DNA from: Chelativorans petroleitrophicus
GTDB taxonomy: Bacteria > Pseudomonadota > Alphaproteobacteria > Rhizobiales > Rhizobiaceae
Direction of reading: 5' to 3'
Length of the DNA stretch: 64,000 nt
Assembly (NCBI RefSeq): GCF_025398195.1
Contig: NZ_JAODNV010000016.1
Location: 45,779 to 109,778 of the forward strand
Shown: in pieces, positions 46,521-54,674 of the stretch
Numbering within the stretch: the stretch's first letter is position 1
Layout of the letters: each line of letters begins with the position of its first letter
Translations under genes and position numbers: made by a program
Notes under the pieces: model-generated
Told to the model about the DNA's origin: nothing
Database searches by the model: none
Seen by the model: the letters and a program-made list of their open reading frames with translations, nothing else

Positions 46521-47809
46521 CGGGCCGCCCCCAACACAAGATCGGGCAGCCAGGTGGAAATCTCCGGAACGAAGATGACAAGCACCCACATCAGGAGCAT
46601 GGCGATGAAGAACGGAATCATCCCGCGTTCGACTTCGGAAAAAGGCGCCTTCGACACCTCAGCCATGACGAACAGGTTCAGCCCCACCGGCGGCGTCAGC
46701 ATCGCAAGCTCGATGCCGATGACCATGATGATGGCGTAATGCACACGGTCGATACCGAGCGCATCCAAGATGGGGAGCGTGAGCGGCAGCGTGAGCAGGA
46801 TGATCGAGTAACCCTCCAGCACAGTGCCGAGAACCAACAGCACGCCCGCCATCATGAACAGGAACTGCGTCTGGGTGAGTTCGGACTGGGTCACGAGCAT
46901 GGCGAGCTGGGTTGCGAGGCCCGCCCGGGCCAGCCAGTCGGCCAGAAGATCCGCCCCCGCGATGATGAGCAGTATCGCGGCGGTGCGTGACATGCCTTGC
47001 ACCACCACATTGGGAATGGCTGTCACGCGCAGGGACTTATAGAAAAACAGCGAGACCGCGAGGGCCACAGCCGCCGACAGCGCCGCCGCCTCGGTAACCG
47101 TGACGAAGCCCCCATAGATGCCGCCGAGCACGATCAGCGGTACGGAGAGAGCGGGAAGCGCCACCACATTTGCCCGGGCGACGCCGCGCCAGCCCAGGAA
47201 AGCACGTGCCTCGCCGCCCTGCCTGCGGGCCATCAGCATGATGACGACGGCGAAGCAGGCCATCTGGAGCAGCCCCGGCAGGAGCCCTGCCAAAAACAGC
47301 CGCGGAACCGACGTCTCGGAAACCAGGCCGTAGACGACCAGCGGCATGGACGGCGGTATCAGGATGCCGAGCGTACCCGCCGCAGCCGTTAGGCCAAGTG
47401 CAAACGGCCGCTTGTAACCGCGCTCGAGCATCTCCGGCACCACCAGCGTGCCCATCGCAAGCACGGTCGCCACCGATGAGCCGTTGATTGCGGAAAAAAG
47501 TCCTGTCGCCAGCAGCGCGGCCATGGGAATGCCGCTTGGGAACCGGCCGATCCAGGCCGACGCCATATTAATCAGCGAGCGTGCGATGCCGCCGCCCTGG
47601 ATGAAGCCGGCGGCGATGACGAAAAAAGGGATCGCCAGCAGCGTCGCCGAGTTCATATGGTCGAGAATGTCCTGGCCGATACCGCCGACGGAGCCTCCCT
47701 CGGCAATCAGCAGGACGATCGCCAGGCCTGCAAGAACGACGTAGATCGGCACGCCGACTGCAAGCAGTCCGAAAAGGGCAGCTGAGCCGAGAATGATCTG
47801 GGTTGTCAT
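46517..47809 (-). CDS. dctM: TRAP transporter large permease DctM
   Basis: This large permease of 430 residues has the DctM family elements LLAIPFFVIAAGFIQGGGIARSLINMA, NGSSVATVLAMGTLVVPEM, GILIPPSMPLVVYGLVSETS and MLTPPVGLNLFVMAEVSK. It is distinct from the copy at 40274. It is co-transcribed with dctQ (8 bp gap) and the lyase gene (4 bp overlap), linking uptake and cleavage. Confidence 0.95.
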   Translation of the reverse strand: MTTQIILGSAALFGLLAVGVPIYVVLAGLAIVLLIAEGGSVGGIGQDILDHMNSATLLAIPFFVIAAGFIQGGGIARSLINMASAWIGRFPSGIPMAALLATGLFSAINGSSVATVLAMGTLVVPEMLERGYKRPFALGLTAAAGTLGILIPPSMPLVVYGLVSETSVPRLFLAGLLPGLLQMACFAVVIMLMARRQGGEARAFLGWRGVARANVVALPALSVPLIVLGGIYGGFVTVTEAAALSAAVALAVSLFFYKSLRVTAIPNVVVQGMSRTAAILLIIAGADLLADWLARAGLATQLAMLVTQSELTQTQFLFMMAGVLLVLGTVLEGYSIILLTLPLTLPILDALGIDRVHYAIIMVIGIELAMLTPPVGLNLFVMAEVSKAPFSEVERGMIPFFIAMLLMWVLVIFVPEISTWLPDLVLGAAR

Positions 47810-47817
47810 GGTGAATT

Positions 47818-48324
47818 TCAGTGGTTTTGCGCGACGTCATCGTCTCGTACGCTGCCCGAGAAGAGCTGCGCGGAACGGACGAGCAGGTGAAAGGCAAGCA
47901 GCGCCATTCCCAACGGCAGGCTGAGATAGTAGATCCACAGCGGCAGGCGCAGCGAAGACGTTGTGCGCTCATCCCAGCGGAACGCTTCCTCCACAACGGT
48001 CCAGCCCGACCAGAAAAGAAAAGCGGCGGTGGCGATGCCGAGCAGGCAGGCGAATATCGCAAGCCAGCAGCGAACGCGCCCGGGAAGGTGGACCAAAAGC
48101 GTATCGACGCGCACGTGCTCGCCCATGCCGGCGACGCGGGCGCCCGCTATGAAAGTCGCCCATATCGTAGCGAAGATCGTCACTTCGAAGGTCCAATCCA
48201 GCAGCAGTCCAGGAACGATGTAGCGGCCAATCATCGCCAGACATGCAAGCAGCAGGGCGACGCTTGAAAAGATCGCGATCAGCCAGAATTCGATCGCATC
48301 CACAATCGCGAGTACACGCGCCAT
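47818..48324 (-). CDS. dctQ: TRAP transporter small permease DctQ
   Basis: This four-helix small permease has 168 residues (FWLIAIFSSVALLLACLAMIGRYIV, FATIWATFIAGARVAGMGEHVRVDTLL). It lies between dctP and dctM; a stem-loop at 48355-48376 separates it from dctP. Confidence 0.92.
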   Translation of the reverse strand: MARVLAIVDAIEFWLIAIFSSVALLLACLAMIGRYIVPGLLLDWTFEVTIFATIWATFIAGARVAGMGEHVRVDTLLVHLPGRVRCWLAIFACLLGIATAAFLFWSGWTVVEEAFRWDERTTSSLRLPLWIYYLSLPLGMALLAFHLLVRSAQLFSGSVRDDDVAQNH

Positions 48325-48354
48325 GAGTTCGACTTCCGATCCGTGAGGCGGGAC

Positions 48355-48376
48355 GGGAGCCGCAGCCGCGGCTCCC
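48355..48376 (-). promoter_or_regulatory. Stem-loop between dctP and dctQ
   Basis: GGGAGCCGC (48355-48363) pairs perfectly with GCGGCTCCC (48368-48376) around a 4-base loop. There is no T-run. It sits 10 bp past the dctP stop, where a hairpin would protect the dctP message or partly attenuate transcription into dctQM. Confidence 0.75.
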
Positions 48377-48386
48377 GGCGTCGAAG

Positions 48387-49415
48387 CTAGTTCAGCTTCG
48401 CGATCTCATCTTGCGCCAACTTTACAGTGGCGGGGTCCACGTCGAGTTGGGCCGCAATCTCCGGCACCAAAGCCAGAAGCTCAGCATTGACCTTGGCTAG
48501 CTCCTCCGGGTCGGGCTCGTAAATGACGACGCCATTTTCAGCATTTTCCTGGGCGGCGGCGTCCTGACGGCGCATCGCCTCGGCCCGTTCCTCAAGGATT
48601 ACGCTTTCCCAGGCATCTCTGAACTGCTTCTGCTGCTCTTCGGTGAGCTTGTCCCAAAAGGCCTTGTTGACCAGCGGAATATAGTAGAGCACCGAAACCT
48701 GATCGACGAAGGCGGACTTCACGCCGGCCTCGTGCAGCTTGCCTGAACGCAATGTCTCGTTGGTGGTCAGCAGCGCATCAATGGTGCCCTGCGTCAGAGC
48801 CAGAGGCACATCGGCGAATGGTATCGACACCCCTTCGGCGCCCAAAGCTCTGTAGCGGGCAATGAAACCAGCGCCCCCAGGCACTCTTATGCGCAGCCCC
48901 TTAAGGTCGGCGAAGCTCTTGATGTCCTTGCTTGCGCCAAAGGTACTGGCGAAGCCCAGCAGAAACCAGCGGCCTGGAACCACGACGCCGAGCTTGTCTT
49001 CCACGCCCTTGGAAAGCTGCTGGCCGAGGGGGCCATCGAGGAGCGCATTCACCTGATCGGGAGACCGCCCGGAAAACAGCGGCAGATCGAGCAGATTCAG
49101 GTCCGCCGAAAAGGCCGCAACCGAAGAGTTGGTGGTTACCGTCATCTCGATGTCGCCGCGGGCGACAGCCTTGGGCTCGTCGCGTGCCGCGTAAAGCTGA
49201 CCCGACTCGAACAGCTCGCCGACGAGCTCGCCGCCGGAGGCTTCTTTCAGCCGCTCGATGAACGTCCGCAACGTGATGTTGCGGACATGGTTCGGCCCGG
49301 TGTCAACAGAGATGCGGAATTTAGTCTCCGCCGTCGCGGGCCCGAGTGATGCCCCAAGGGCGAGTGTGGCGACAAGCGCCAGACGGCCAAAAAGGCGTCG
49401 CGTGATTATTGGCAT
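48387..49415 (-). CDS. dctP: TRAP transporter substrate-binding protein DctP
   Basis: This periplasmic binding protein has about 342 residues. The ATG at 49415 follows GGGAGGGAG; an earlier in-frame start lies in the operator region. A twin-basic signal (ITRRLFGRLALVATLALGAS) ends near TAETKFR. The ligand arginine region is LKGLRIRVPGGAGFI, with VPLALTQGTIDALLTTNETL later. It is divergent from the CoA transferase gene, with a GntR-type dyad between. Confidence 0.92.
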   Translation of the reverse strand: MPIITRRLFGRLALVATLALGASLGPATAETKFRISVDTGPNHVRNITLRTFIERLKEASGGELVGELFESGQLYAARDEPKAVARGDIEMTVTTNSSVAAFSADLNLLDLPLFSGRSPDQVNALLDGPLGQQLSKGVEDKLGVVVPGRWFLLGFASTFGASKDIKSFADLKGLRIRVPGGAGFIARYRALGAEGVSIPFADVPLALTQGTIDALLTTNETLRSGKLHEAGVKSAFVDQVSVLYYIPLVNKAFWDKLTEEQQKQFRDAWESVILEERAEAMRRQDAAAQENAENGVVIYEPDPEELAKVNAELLALVPEIAAQLDVDPATVKLAQDEIAKLN

Positions 49416-49503
49416 GTACTCCCTCCCATTGATTCCAATCGCTCGCCGCTCCTCTGGAGCCGCCACGGCTATGGAACATGTGTTGTACTCAAGACCCCTT
49501 GAC

Positions 49504-49525
49504 TTTGTCCGGACAACTGGACAAA
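49504..49525. promoter_or_regulatory. GntR-type operator between dctP and CoA transferase gene
   Basis: TTGTCCGGACAA (49505-49516) is a perfect 12-bp palindrome, and TTTGTCC (49504-49510) also pairs with GGACAAA (49519-49525). The site lies in the divergent promoter region, 34 bp before the CoA transferase start; the adjacent GntR regulator is the probable binder. Confidence 0.65.
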
Positions 49526-49558
49526 TGGCAAGAGCCTTTTCTAACCGGGAGTTTGTGA

Positions 49559-50758
49559 ATGGGTCTTCTGACCGGAATTCGCATTTTGGCGATTGAGCAA
49601 TACGGTGCGGGCCCTTTCGGCACGCAGGCGCTTGCGGATTTGGGCGCCGAGGTGGTCAAGATCGAAAATCCGCGCGAGGGCGGCGATGTCACGCGTTCGC
49701 TGGGGCCTTATTTCGATGAATCGCTGGGCAGCACGGCAGATAGCCTTTTCTTCCAGTCCATCAACCGCAACAAGAAAAGCGTGGTGCTGGATCTGTCCGC
49801 TCCCGAGGGCCGCGAGGCGTTTTTGGACCTGGTTCGCGGCGCGGACGCCGTCGCCTGCAACCTGCGCGGCGACGTACCGGCCAAGCTGGGCATCACCTAC
49901 GAACAGCTTAGCGCGGTCAACCCGCGGATCGTCTGCTGCTTCCTGTCCGCCTACGGGCGCGAGGGTAGCCGCGCCGCATGGCCCGGCTACGATTACCTCA
50001 TCCAGGCCGAAACCGGCTATTTCTCGATAAACGGCGAGCCGAACTCCCCGCCGGCCCGGTTTGGCCTATCGATCGTGGACTTCATGACCGGATACTGCAT
50101 GGCGTTGCTGCTGGTCGCGGGCGTCATGAAGGCGCGTGAATCTGGGCTCGGCCGCGATCTCGATGTCTGTCTCTACGACGTCGGCCTTGCCAATCTGAAC
50201 TATATGGCCGCATGGGCGGCCAATCATGGGTTCGAACCGCAGCGGCTGGCGCGTTCCGCCCATCCTACCTTGGTCCCCTGTCAGCTTTTCCGCACAGCCG
50301 ATGGCTGGATCTACATCATGGCCAACAAGGAGAAGTTCTTCCCGGCACTGTGCGAGAAACTGAACCGGCCGGAACTCGCATCGGACCCCCGCTTCCGCAC
50401 CTTCCGGGACCGGCTGGCAAACCGTGAAGTCCTGTCCGATCTTCTTGACGCCGCCTTGATGGAAAGACCCACCGCCGAGTGGCTCAACCTCCTGGCCGGC
50501 GTCGTTCCGTGCGCGCCTGTGGCCGATATTGTCTCGGCCCTGAATTCTCCCTTCACCGCCGAGCGCGGCATGATGATGGATGCCGTCGCCGAAACGGGCG
50601 CCAAGGCGCGCGTCGTCGGCCCGCCCTTTCGGACAGGAGAGGCCGTGCCGACGAATGCCGCCCCTCGTCTGGGTCGGCACACTGAGGAACTGCTTGCGCA
50701 AGCGGGATGGTCAGAGGCGAGAATTGCAGAACTGAGGACTCGCGGCGTCACTATCTGA
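49559..50758 (+). CDS. CaiB/BaiF family (class III) CoA transferase
   Basis: This acyl-CoA:acid CoA transferase has 399 residues. N-terminal GIRILAIEQYGAGPFGTQALADLGAEVVKIE, NRNKKSVVLDLSAPEGREAF and NLRGDVPAKLGI are characteristic; the nucleophilic aspartate is expected in the GLSIVDFMTGYCMAL segment (about residue 176). Related enzymes activate mesaconate, itaconate, citramalate or succinate. It would generate the CoA thioester handled by the MaoC-type and CitE-like proteins encoded across the divergent promoter. Confidence 0.92.
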   Translation: MGLLTGIRILAIEQYGAGPFGTQALADLGAEVVKIENPREGGDVTRSLGPYFDESLGSTADSLFFQSINRNKKSVVLDLSAPEGREAFLDLVRGADAVACNLRGDVPAKLGITYEQLSAVNPRIVCCFLSAYGREGSRAAWPGYDYLIQAETGYFSINGEPNSPPARFGLSIVDFMTGYCMALLLVAGVMKARESGLGRDLDVCLYDVGLANLNYMAAWAANHGFEPQRLARSAHPTLVPCQLFRTADGWIYIMANKEKFFPALCEKLNRPELASDPRFRTFRDRLANREVLSDLLDAALMERPTAEWLNLLAGVVPCAPVADIVSALNSPFTAERGMMMDAVAETGAKARVVGPPFRTGEAVPTNAAPRLGRHTEELLAQAGWSEARIAELRTRGVTI

Positions 50759-50797
50759 TAGTCATTTCCAAACAAAGATCCGAATCGGAAGCACCTC

Positions 50798-51538
50798 TTG
50801 GCATACGGTCGTACGGCACTTTTTCGACAGCTCGCACAGGCACTCGTAGAAGCGATTGAAAACGGCACGATCGCGGTAGGCGACCTTCTGCCGACGGAGG
50901 CGGAACTCTGCCGTCGCTACAATGTCAGCCGCCACACGGTCCGCGAAGCGCTGTCGGATCTGCGCAGCCGCGGCCTCATCGAAAGCAAGCAGGGTGTTGG
51001 CAGCGTCGTCGTGCGCCAGCATTCACGCTCGGCCTACATCGAGACCTATTCCTCAGTCGAGGAGCTGACGCGCTTTGCCCAGGGCACCCCGATCCGCACC
51101 CACGCGGTCGACGATGTCATGGCCGACGATGACCTTGCAGCCAGGTTGCGCAGCCGGCCCGGCCTGGCTTGGCTGCGGATCCTCGGCGTCCGCCTCGACC
51201 GCCGCGACGCCAGCGTGCCGGTGGGTCATGTGGAGGTGTATCTGGATGCGGCCTATGCCGGCATCCGCGAACAGGCCTGGGCGCTGGAAACTTCCGTCAT
51301 GGAAGCTGTCGAAAAACGGTACGGCCTCGCCGTCGGCCGTATCGAGCAGGAGATCGCCGTCGAATTGCTCACCGCTGAACAGGCCGCCGCGCTGCAAGCC
51401 GAACCCGGATCGCCAGCCCTCGTCATCCGCCGCTGGTACTTCGCCGACAATGGCCGCAATTTCGAGATCGCGTTCAGCCGTTATCCGATGGGCCGATTTG
51501 CGTACCGCAATGTGCTGCTGCGCACCGCCGCCATCTGA
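50798..51538 (+). CDS. GntR family regulator (HutC/UTRA subfamily)
   Basis: This regulator of 246 residues has a winged helix (AVGDLLPTEAELCRRYNVSRHTVREALSDLRSRGLIES) and a UTRA effector domain (about 85-240, with VPVGHVEVYLDAAYAGI and the final NFEIAFSRYPMGRFAYRN). The start is probably a TTG at 50798; no ATG is available before the helix-turn-helix. It lies 39 bp after the CoA transferase gene and likely controls both divergent transcripts of the dicarboxylate cluster. Confidence 0.9.
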   Translation: MAYGRTALFRQLAQALVEAIENGTIAVGDLLPTEAELCRRYNVSRHTVREALSDLRSRGLIESKQGVGSVVVRQHSRSAYIETYSSVEELTRFAQGTPIRTHAVDDVMADDDLAARLRSRPGLAWLRILGVRLDRRDASVPVGHVEVYLDAAYAGIREQAWALETSVMEAVEKRYGLAVGRIEQEIAVELLTAEQAAALQAEPGSPALVIRRWYFADNGRNFEIAFSRYPMGRFAYRNVLLRTAAI

Positions 51539-51899
51539 TCAACCGAAGAAAGATATATCTGGCCGGCAGGCTGGTCGATCATGATAGCGATCGATTGGCC
51601 AGCACATCCCCAACGATTGAAGGCAAGCAACGGAATCGTGCTTCGGCATAGCCTGCCCTCTCCTCAAAGCAAGGCCAGTTGCTCGCCCTTGGACCATTAG
51701 CAGCCGGGGTGAAAACCAGGTCGCGTTCGGCGGCCATGTGCTCAAGCTCGACGCCGCGCCAGTCTCGCGCCGTTAATAGAGCTGTGGTCCGAGCGGAAGC
51801 TGCGGCACAATAAAAACCTCCTAATCGACGAGCTCGGTAGCGACATTCAAATGAAGCTCGAATGGCCGGGATACCGCATGCCGATGATCAGATCATATA

Positions 51900-51945
51900 A
51901 GCGCGGCGTTTTATGCTATCAAAATGACGAAAAACCGCCGCACCT
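51900..51945. repeat. 46-bp imperfect dyad, copy B (candidate recombinase site)
   Basis: The left arm GCGCGGCGTTTTATGC and the right arm AAAAACCGCCGCACC flank a central AT-rich segment. It matches copy A (12991-13035) at 36 of 46 aligned positions in the same orientation, and the left flank also shares ATCATA. It lies 727 bp upstream of the integrase gene. Confidence 0.6.
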
Positions 51946-51956
51946 GTCTCGGTCTA

Positions 51957-51991
51957 AAAATGAACGATAAAATTGCATTATCGTTCATTTT
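51957..51991. repeat. Perfect 14-bp inverted repeat near dyad B
   Basis: AAAATGAACGATAA (51957-51970) and TTATCGTTCATTTT (51978-51991) are perfectly complementary around a 7-base AATTGCA spacer. It is 11 bp to the right of dyad B. It could be a second protein-binding site of the same system, an operator, or the relic of a vapBC promoter, where such palindromes bind the antitoxin. Confidence 0.65.
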
Positions 51992-52140
51992 GTGCCATCC
52001 ATCGAAAATGGCCGATTTCAGCGACCGGAAGCCTGCCGATGGCACCAGTTGCCCGTTTGCTCGGCGAGAGAGCACGGCTTTTTTTCGCGCATTTTTAGGC
52101 CGCAGAATGAAATTTCGGGTAAATATGCCGGAAGCCGGCC

Positions 52141-52555
52141 ATGCCGCTGAGCATCAAAGATCTGAAAGCGGACGCTTAGCCCGGAAACTGGTTCGACAGA
52201 TCGGCAAATCTATTGTTGCCATTGGGCGGGCGTTTGAAAAGCGCCTGCGCAGAATAACTCCAAATGCATTGCCGAAGATCTCCTTCGGCTTATTTTCGCA
52301 GCCGGGCTCGTTGAGGCTGAGGTGGTCATTGAGGCGCGGTACGGCGAGGCTGGGTGCACCGGACTCGATCTGTGGCAGCGCAGGGCCGATGGAAGTCCAG
52401 ACGGTATTGCCGAATATGGCGATCAGGCATGCTACGCATGACGGCGTCTGTTCGGCGTGGCTGAATTTGATGGCTGCTCTCCCGCGCATAGGGAGCTCGG
52501 CAGAAGCCCCCGATGTTCAGGGAGACGGCTTTGAAAACAGATTTCCCAGTGCATA
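52141..52555 (+). pseudogene. vapBC-type toxin-antitoxin remnant
   Basis: Plus-strand pieces in different frames read MPLSIKDLKADA and LARKLVRQIGKSIVAIGRAF, a VapB-type (PSK) antitoxin start, then AGLVEAEVVIEARYGEAG from the middle of a VapC PIN toxin and DVQGDGFENRFPSA, resembling the VapC end. At least three frameshifts separate the pieces, so neither product can be made. Confidence 0.65.
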
Positions 52556-52671
52556 TCACCGGCGCGGTGGGGTCAATGAGATGACATGACGAAACGACAA
52601 TCACAGCGGATTATCTTCGCCCCAGAACATGGCGAAGGCGCGATTTTTACCATGAGGGAACGGCGAGTTCT

Positions 52672-53805
52672 ATGAACATAAACACCGACCCAAAATCTGC
52701 CTCCGAAATCGATGATGCCGACGATCTGCCTGATGTCGTGGATATCATCATCGAGATGGGCAGGAGCGGTGACCCAGAGGCGCAAAATCTCCCCTCCCCT
52801 GCTCCGCCCTCAGGAACCCCGGCGCATCTTGAAGAGCTGACCCAGAGAGCACGCGGCTATGTCGAGGCTGCCAGTTCGGCCAATACCCGGCGGGCCTATA
52901 CCTCTGACTGGAATCACTTCTCCAGCTGGTGCCGGCGCCAAGGCTTTGCCCTGATGCCGCCCGACCCGCAGACAATCGGGCTCTACATCACCGCCTGCGC
53001 TTCCGGCGCGGTGAGCGGCGGCAGGAAGCCGAATTCGGTGTCCACCATCGAGCGCCGGCTGTCGTCGCTCGCCTGGAACTATGCGCAGCGCGGCCAGACA
53101 CTGGACCGGAGAGACCGCCACATCGCCACCGTGCTCGCCGGTATCCGCAACCGGCACGCCGCTCCTCCCCGGCAGAAGGAGGCGATCTTGCCGGAAGACC
53201 TGATCGCCATGCTGGAGACGCTCGCCCGCGGGACGCTGCGGGGCCTGCGCGACCGGGCCATGCTTTTGATCGGCTTCGCCGGGGCCTTGCGCCGCTCGGA
53301 GATCGTTGGCCTCGACGTGGGCCGCGACCAGACCGAGGACGGGCGGGGCTGGGTGGAATTTTACGACCGGGGCCTGCTGGTGACGCTGCGTGGCAAGACC
53401 GGCTGGCGCGAGGTCGAGATCGGCCGCGGCTCGTCGGACGCCACCTGCCCGGTCGCCGCCTTGCAAACCTGGCTCAGGCTGGCGCGGATCGAGCACGGAC
53501 CGCTGTTCCGTCGCGTGACCGGCGGCGGCAGGAAGGTGGGCGCTGAACGGCTGCACGATCAGGAGGTGGCGCGGCTAGTAAAGCGGGCCGCGCTGGCGGC
53601 GGGCGTGTGCGGCGATCTTCCAGAGGGCGAGCGCGTGAAGCGCTTTGCCGGTCATTCGCTGCGCGCGGGTCTTGCGTCGTCGGCCGAAGTAGACGAACGC
53701 TACGTCCAGAAGCAGCTCGGCCACGCCTCGGCTGAGATGACGCGGCGCTACCAGCGCCGGCGCGACCGCTTCCGCGTGAACCTGACCAAGGCGGCAGGGC
53801 TATAG
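52672..53805 (+). CDS. Tyrosine-type site-specific recombinase/integrase
   Basis: This phage-integrase-fold recombinase has 377 residues. The core-binding domain is about 52-160 (RAYTSDWNHFSSWCRRQGF). The catalytic domain carries the full set: Arg in GALRRSEIVGLD (about 207), Lys242 in LRGKTGW, HSLRAG (His328, Arg331), His351 in LGHAS and the nucleophile Tyr360 in MTRRYQRRR. An acidic N-terminal extension of about 50 residues is present. Family members on rhizobial replicons occur with DUF1403 and ScpB genes; here those lie 40 kb away behind a related dyad. A role in dimer resolution or integration is inferred. Confidence 0.92.
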   Translation: MNINTDPKSASEIDDADDLPDVVDIIIEMGRSGDPEAQNLPSPAPPSGTPAHLEELTQRARGYVEAASSANTRRAYTSDWNHFSSWCRRQGFALMPPDPQTIGLYITACASGAVSGGRKPNSVSTIERRLSSLAWNYAQRGQTLDRRDRHIATVLAGIRNRHAAPPRQKEAILPEDLIAMLETLARGTLRGLRDRAMLLIGFAGALRRSEIVGLDVGRDQTEDGRGWVEFYDRGLLVTLRGKTGWREVEIGRGSSDATCPVAALQTWLRLARIEHGPLFRRVTGGGRKVGAERLHDQEVARLVKRAALAAGVCGDLPEGERVKRFAGHSLRAGLASSAEVDERYVQKQLGHASAEMTRRYQRRRDRFRVNLTKAAGL

Positions 53806-54674
53806 CAGGGCCCTGTCCCGCCTGCGTTTAAAGAATGCTTCTTTGCTTCTTCTGTTGCCTGGAAACGCGCGTCTATATCTACGCGCCCAATACTCAGCTG
53901 GCTGTGAGGCATTTAGCATCAATGCTACCGGCCGGAAGGTTCCTGATCACGCACTTCGATCCGCTGGAACAGCCAGCAATCCTATGCGCCGGATTTAGAA
54001 GGTGACAAGCGAGGGCTCCGCCAGGTCGTAAGCCGGTTACCGGTTCAGAAACAGTAAGCGTTGAGCTGCCTTGTTCCTTGTGGAGCGGATAGAACCGGAA
54101 AGAGACCGGTTCGGGTTTTGGCTCGAACCCAAGCACCACTATGCGGTTCAAACCACTAAAGCTGATCCCTGGGAATAACCAGGGATCGCGAGGCCGCCGC
54201 ACCGAGGCATTTGGCTAAATTTCCGTTCATGGTCTGAAACGCACTTTCTAGGGCGAGCGATCGCAGCGCGTTGCCGTAGGCTGCGGTCTAGGATTTTTGC
54301 GGGGCCCTTCTAAACCGGCTCGCTGACCCCAAAGTCACGCGGCCCTCCACCACGCTAAGCCCACCTCCTTTGCAGGGGCAAATTTCTAAGGGAAGGAGAG
54401 TCGCCAAGTCCGAGTTGACAGCTGTCAACTTTGCCGAATCTCCCGTGCCTCAGGTTGCAGACAGGTAAATTTCCATTAACCAAAATCTTCTTGACAGGAA
54501 TCGCGGCAGAACTCACGCTGATTACGGTTGGAGGGCAAAACTAGCCTCGAATACCGTAAGTAGCCTTTGCGGCTGTAAGTTTCGGAGGTTTTGCGTAAGC
54601 TGTAGCTGAGTGAACTGAGTCGCGCCATACACGCGGCCGGGGTTCGCGCTTATGCTCTACTAGCAGGTGAGACT
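53806..54674. other. Leader region of the repABC operon
   Basis: This 870-bp region has no convincing gene; a minus-strand frame at 53894-54202 lacks family character. It contains parS1 at 54414 and AT-rich sequence around 54465-54560 where the repA promoter is expected. Confidence 0.5.
54414..54429. promoter_or_regulatory. parS1 centromere-like site upstream of repA
   Basis: GTTGACAGCTGTCAAC is a perfect 16-bp palindrome (18 bp with flanking A/T) identical to the known repABC partition-site core bound by RepB. It lies 261 bp upstream of repA, so RepA-RepB binding here could also control the operon. Confidence 0.88.

Larger units (their letters stand above)
51539..52671. other. Gene-poor region with dyads and a vapBC remnant
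   Basis: This 1.1-kb region separates the catabolic block from the integrase. It holds dyad copy B (51900-51945), a 14-bp inverted repeat (51957-51991) and a decayed vapBC locus (52141-52555). The left part (51539-51890) shows no recognisable gene. Confidence 0.5.

Noticed and set aside
52584..52671. Third copy of the 46-bp dyad just before the integrase gene
   Set aside because: Only scattered GGCG and AAAC words match; the two-arm structure is absent.
53894..54202. 102-codon minus-strand frame upstream of repA
   Set aside because: No family, no ribosome site, lies in the repABC leader.
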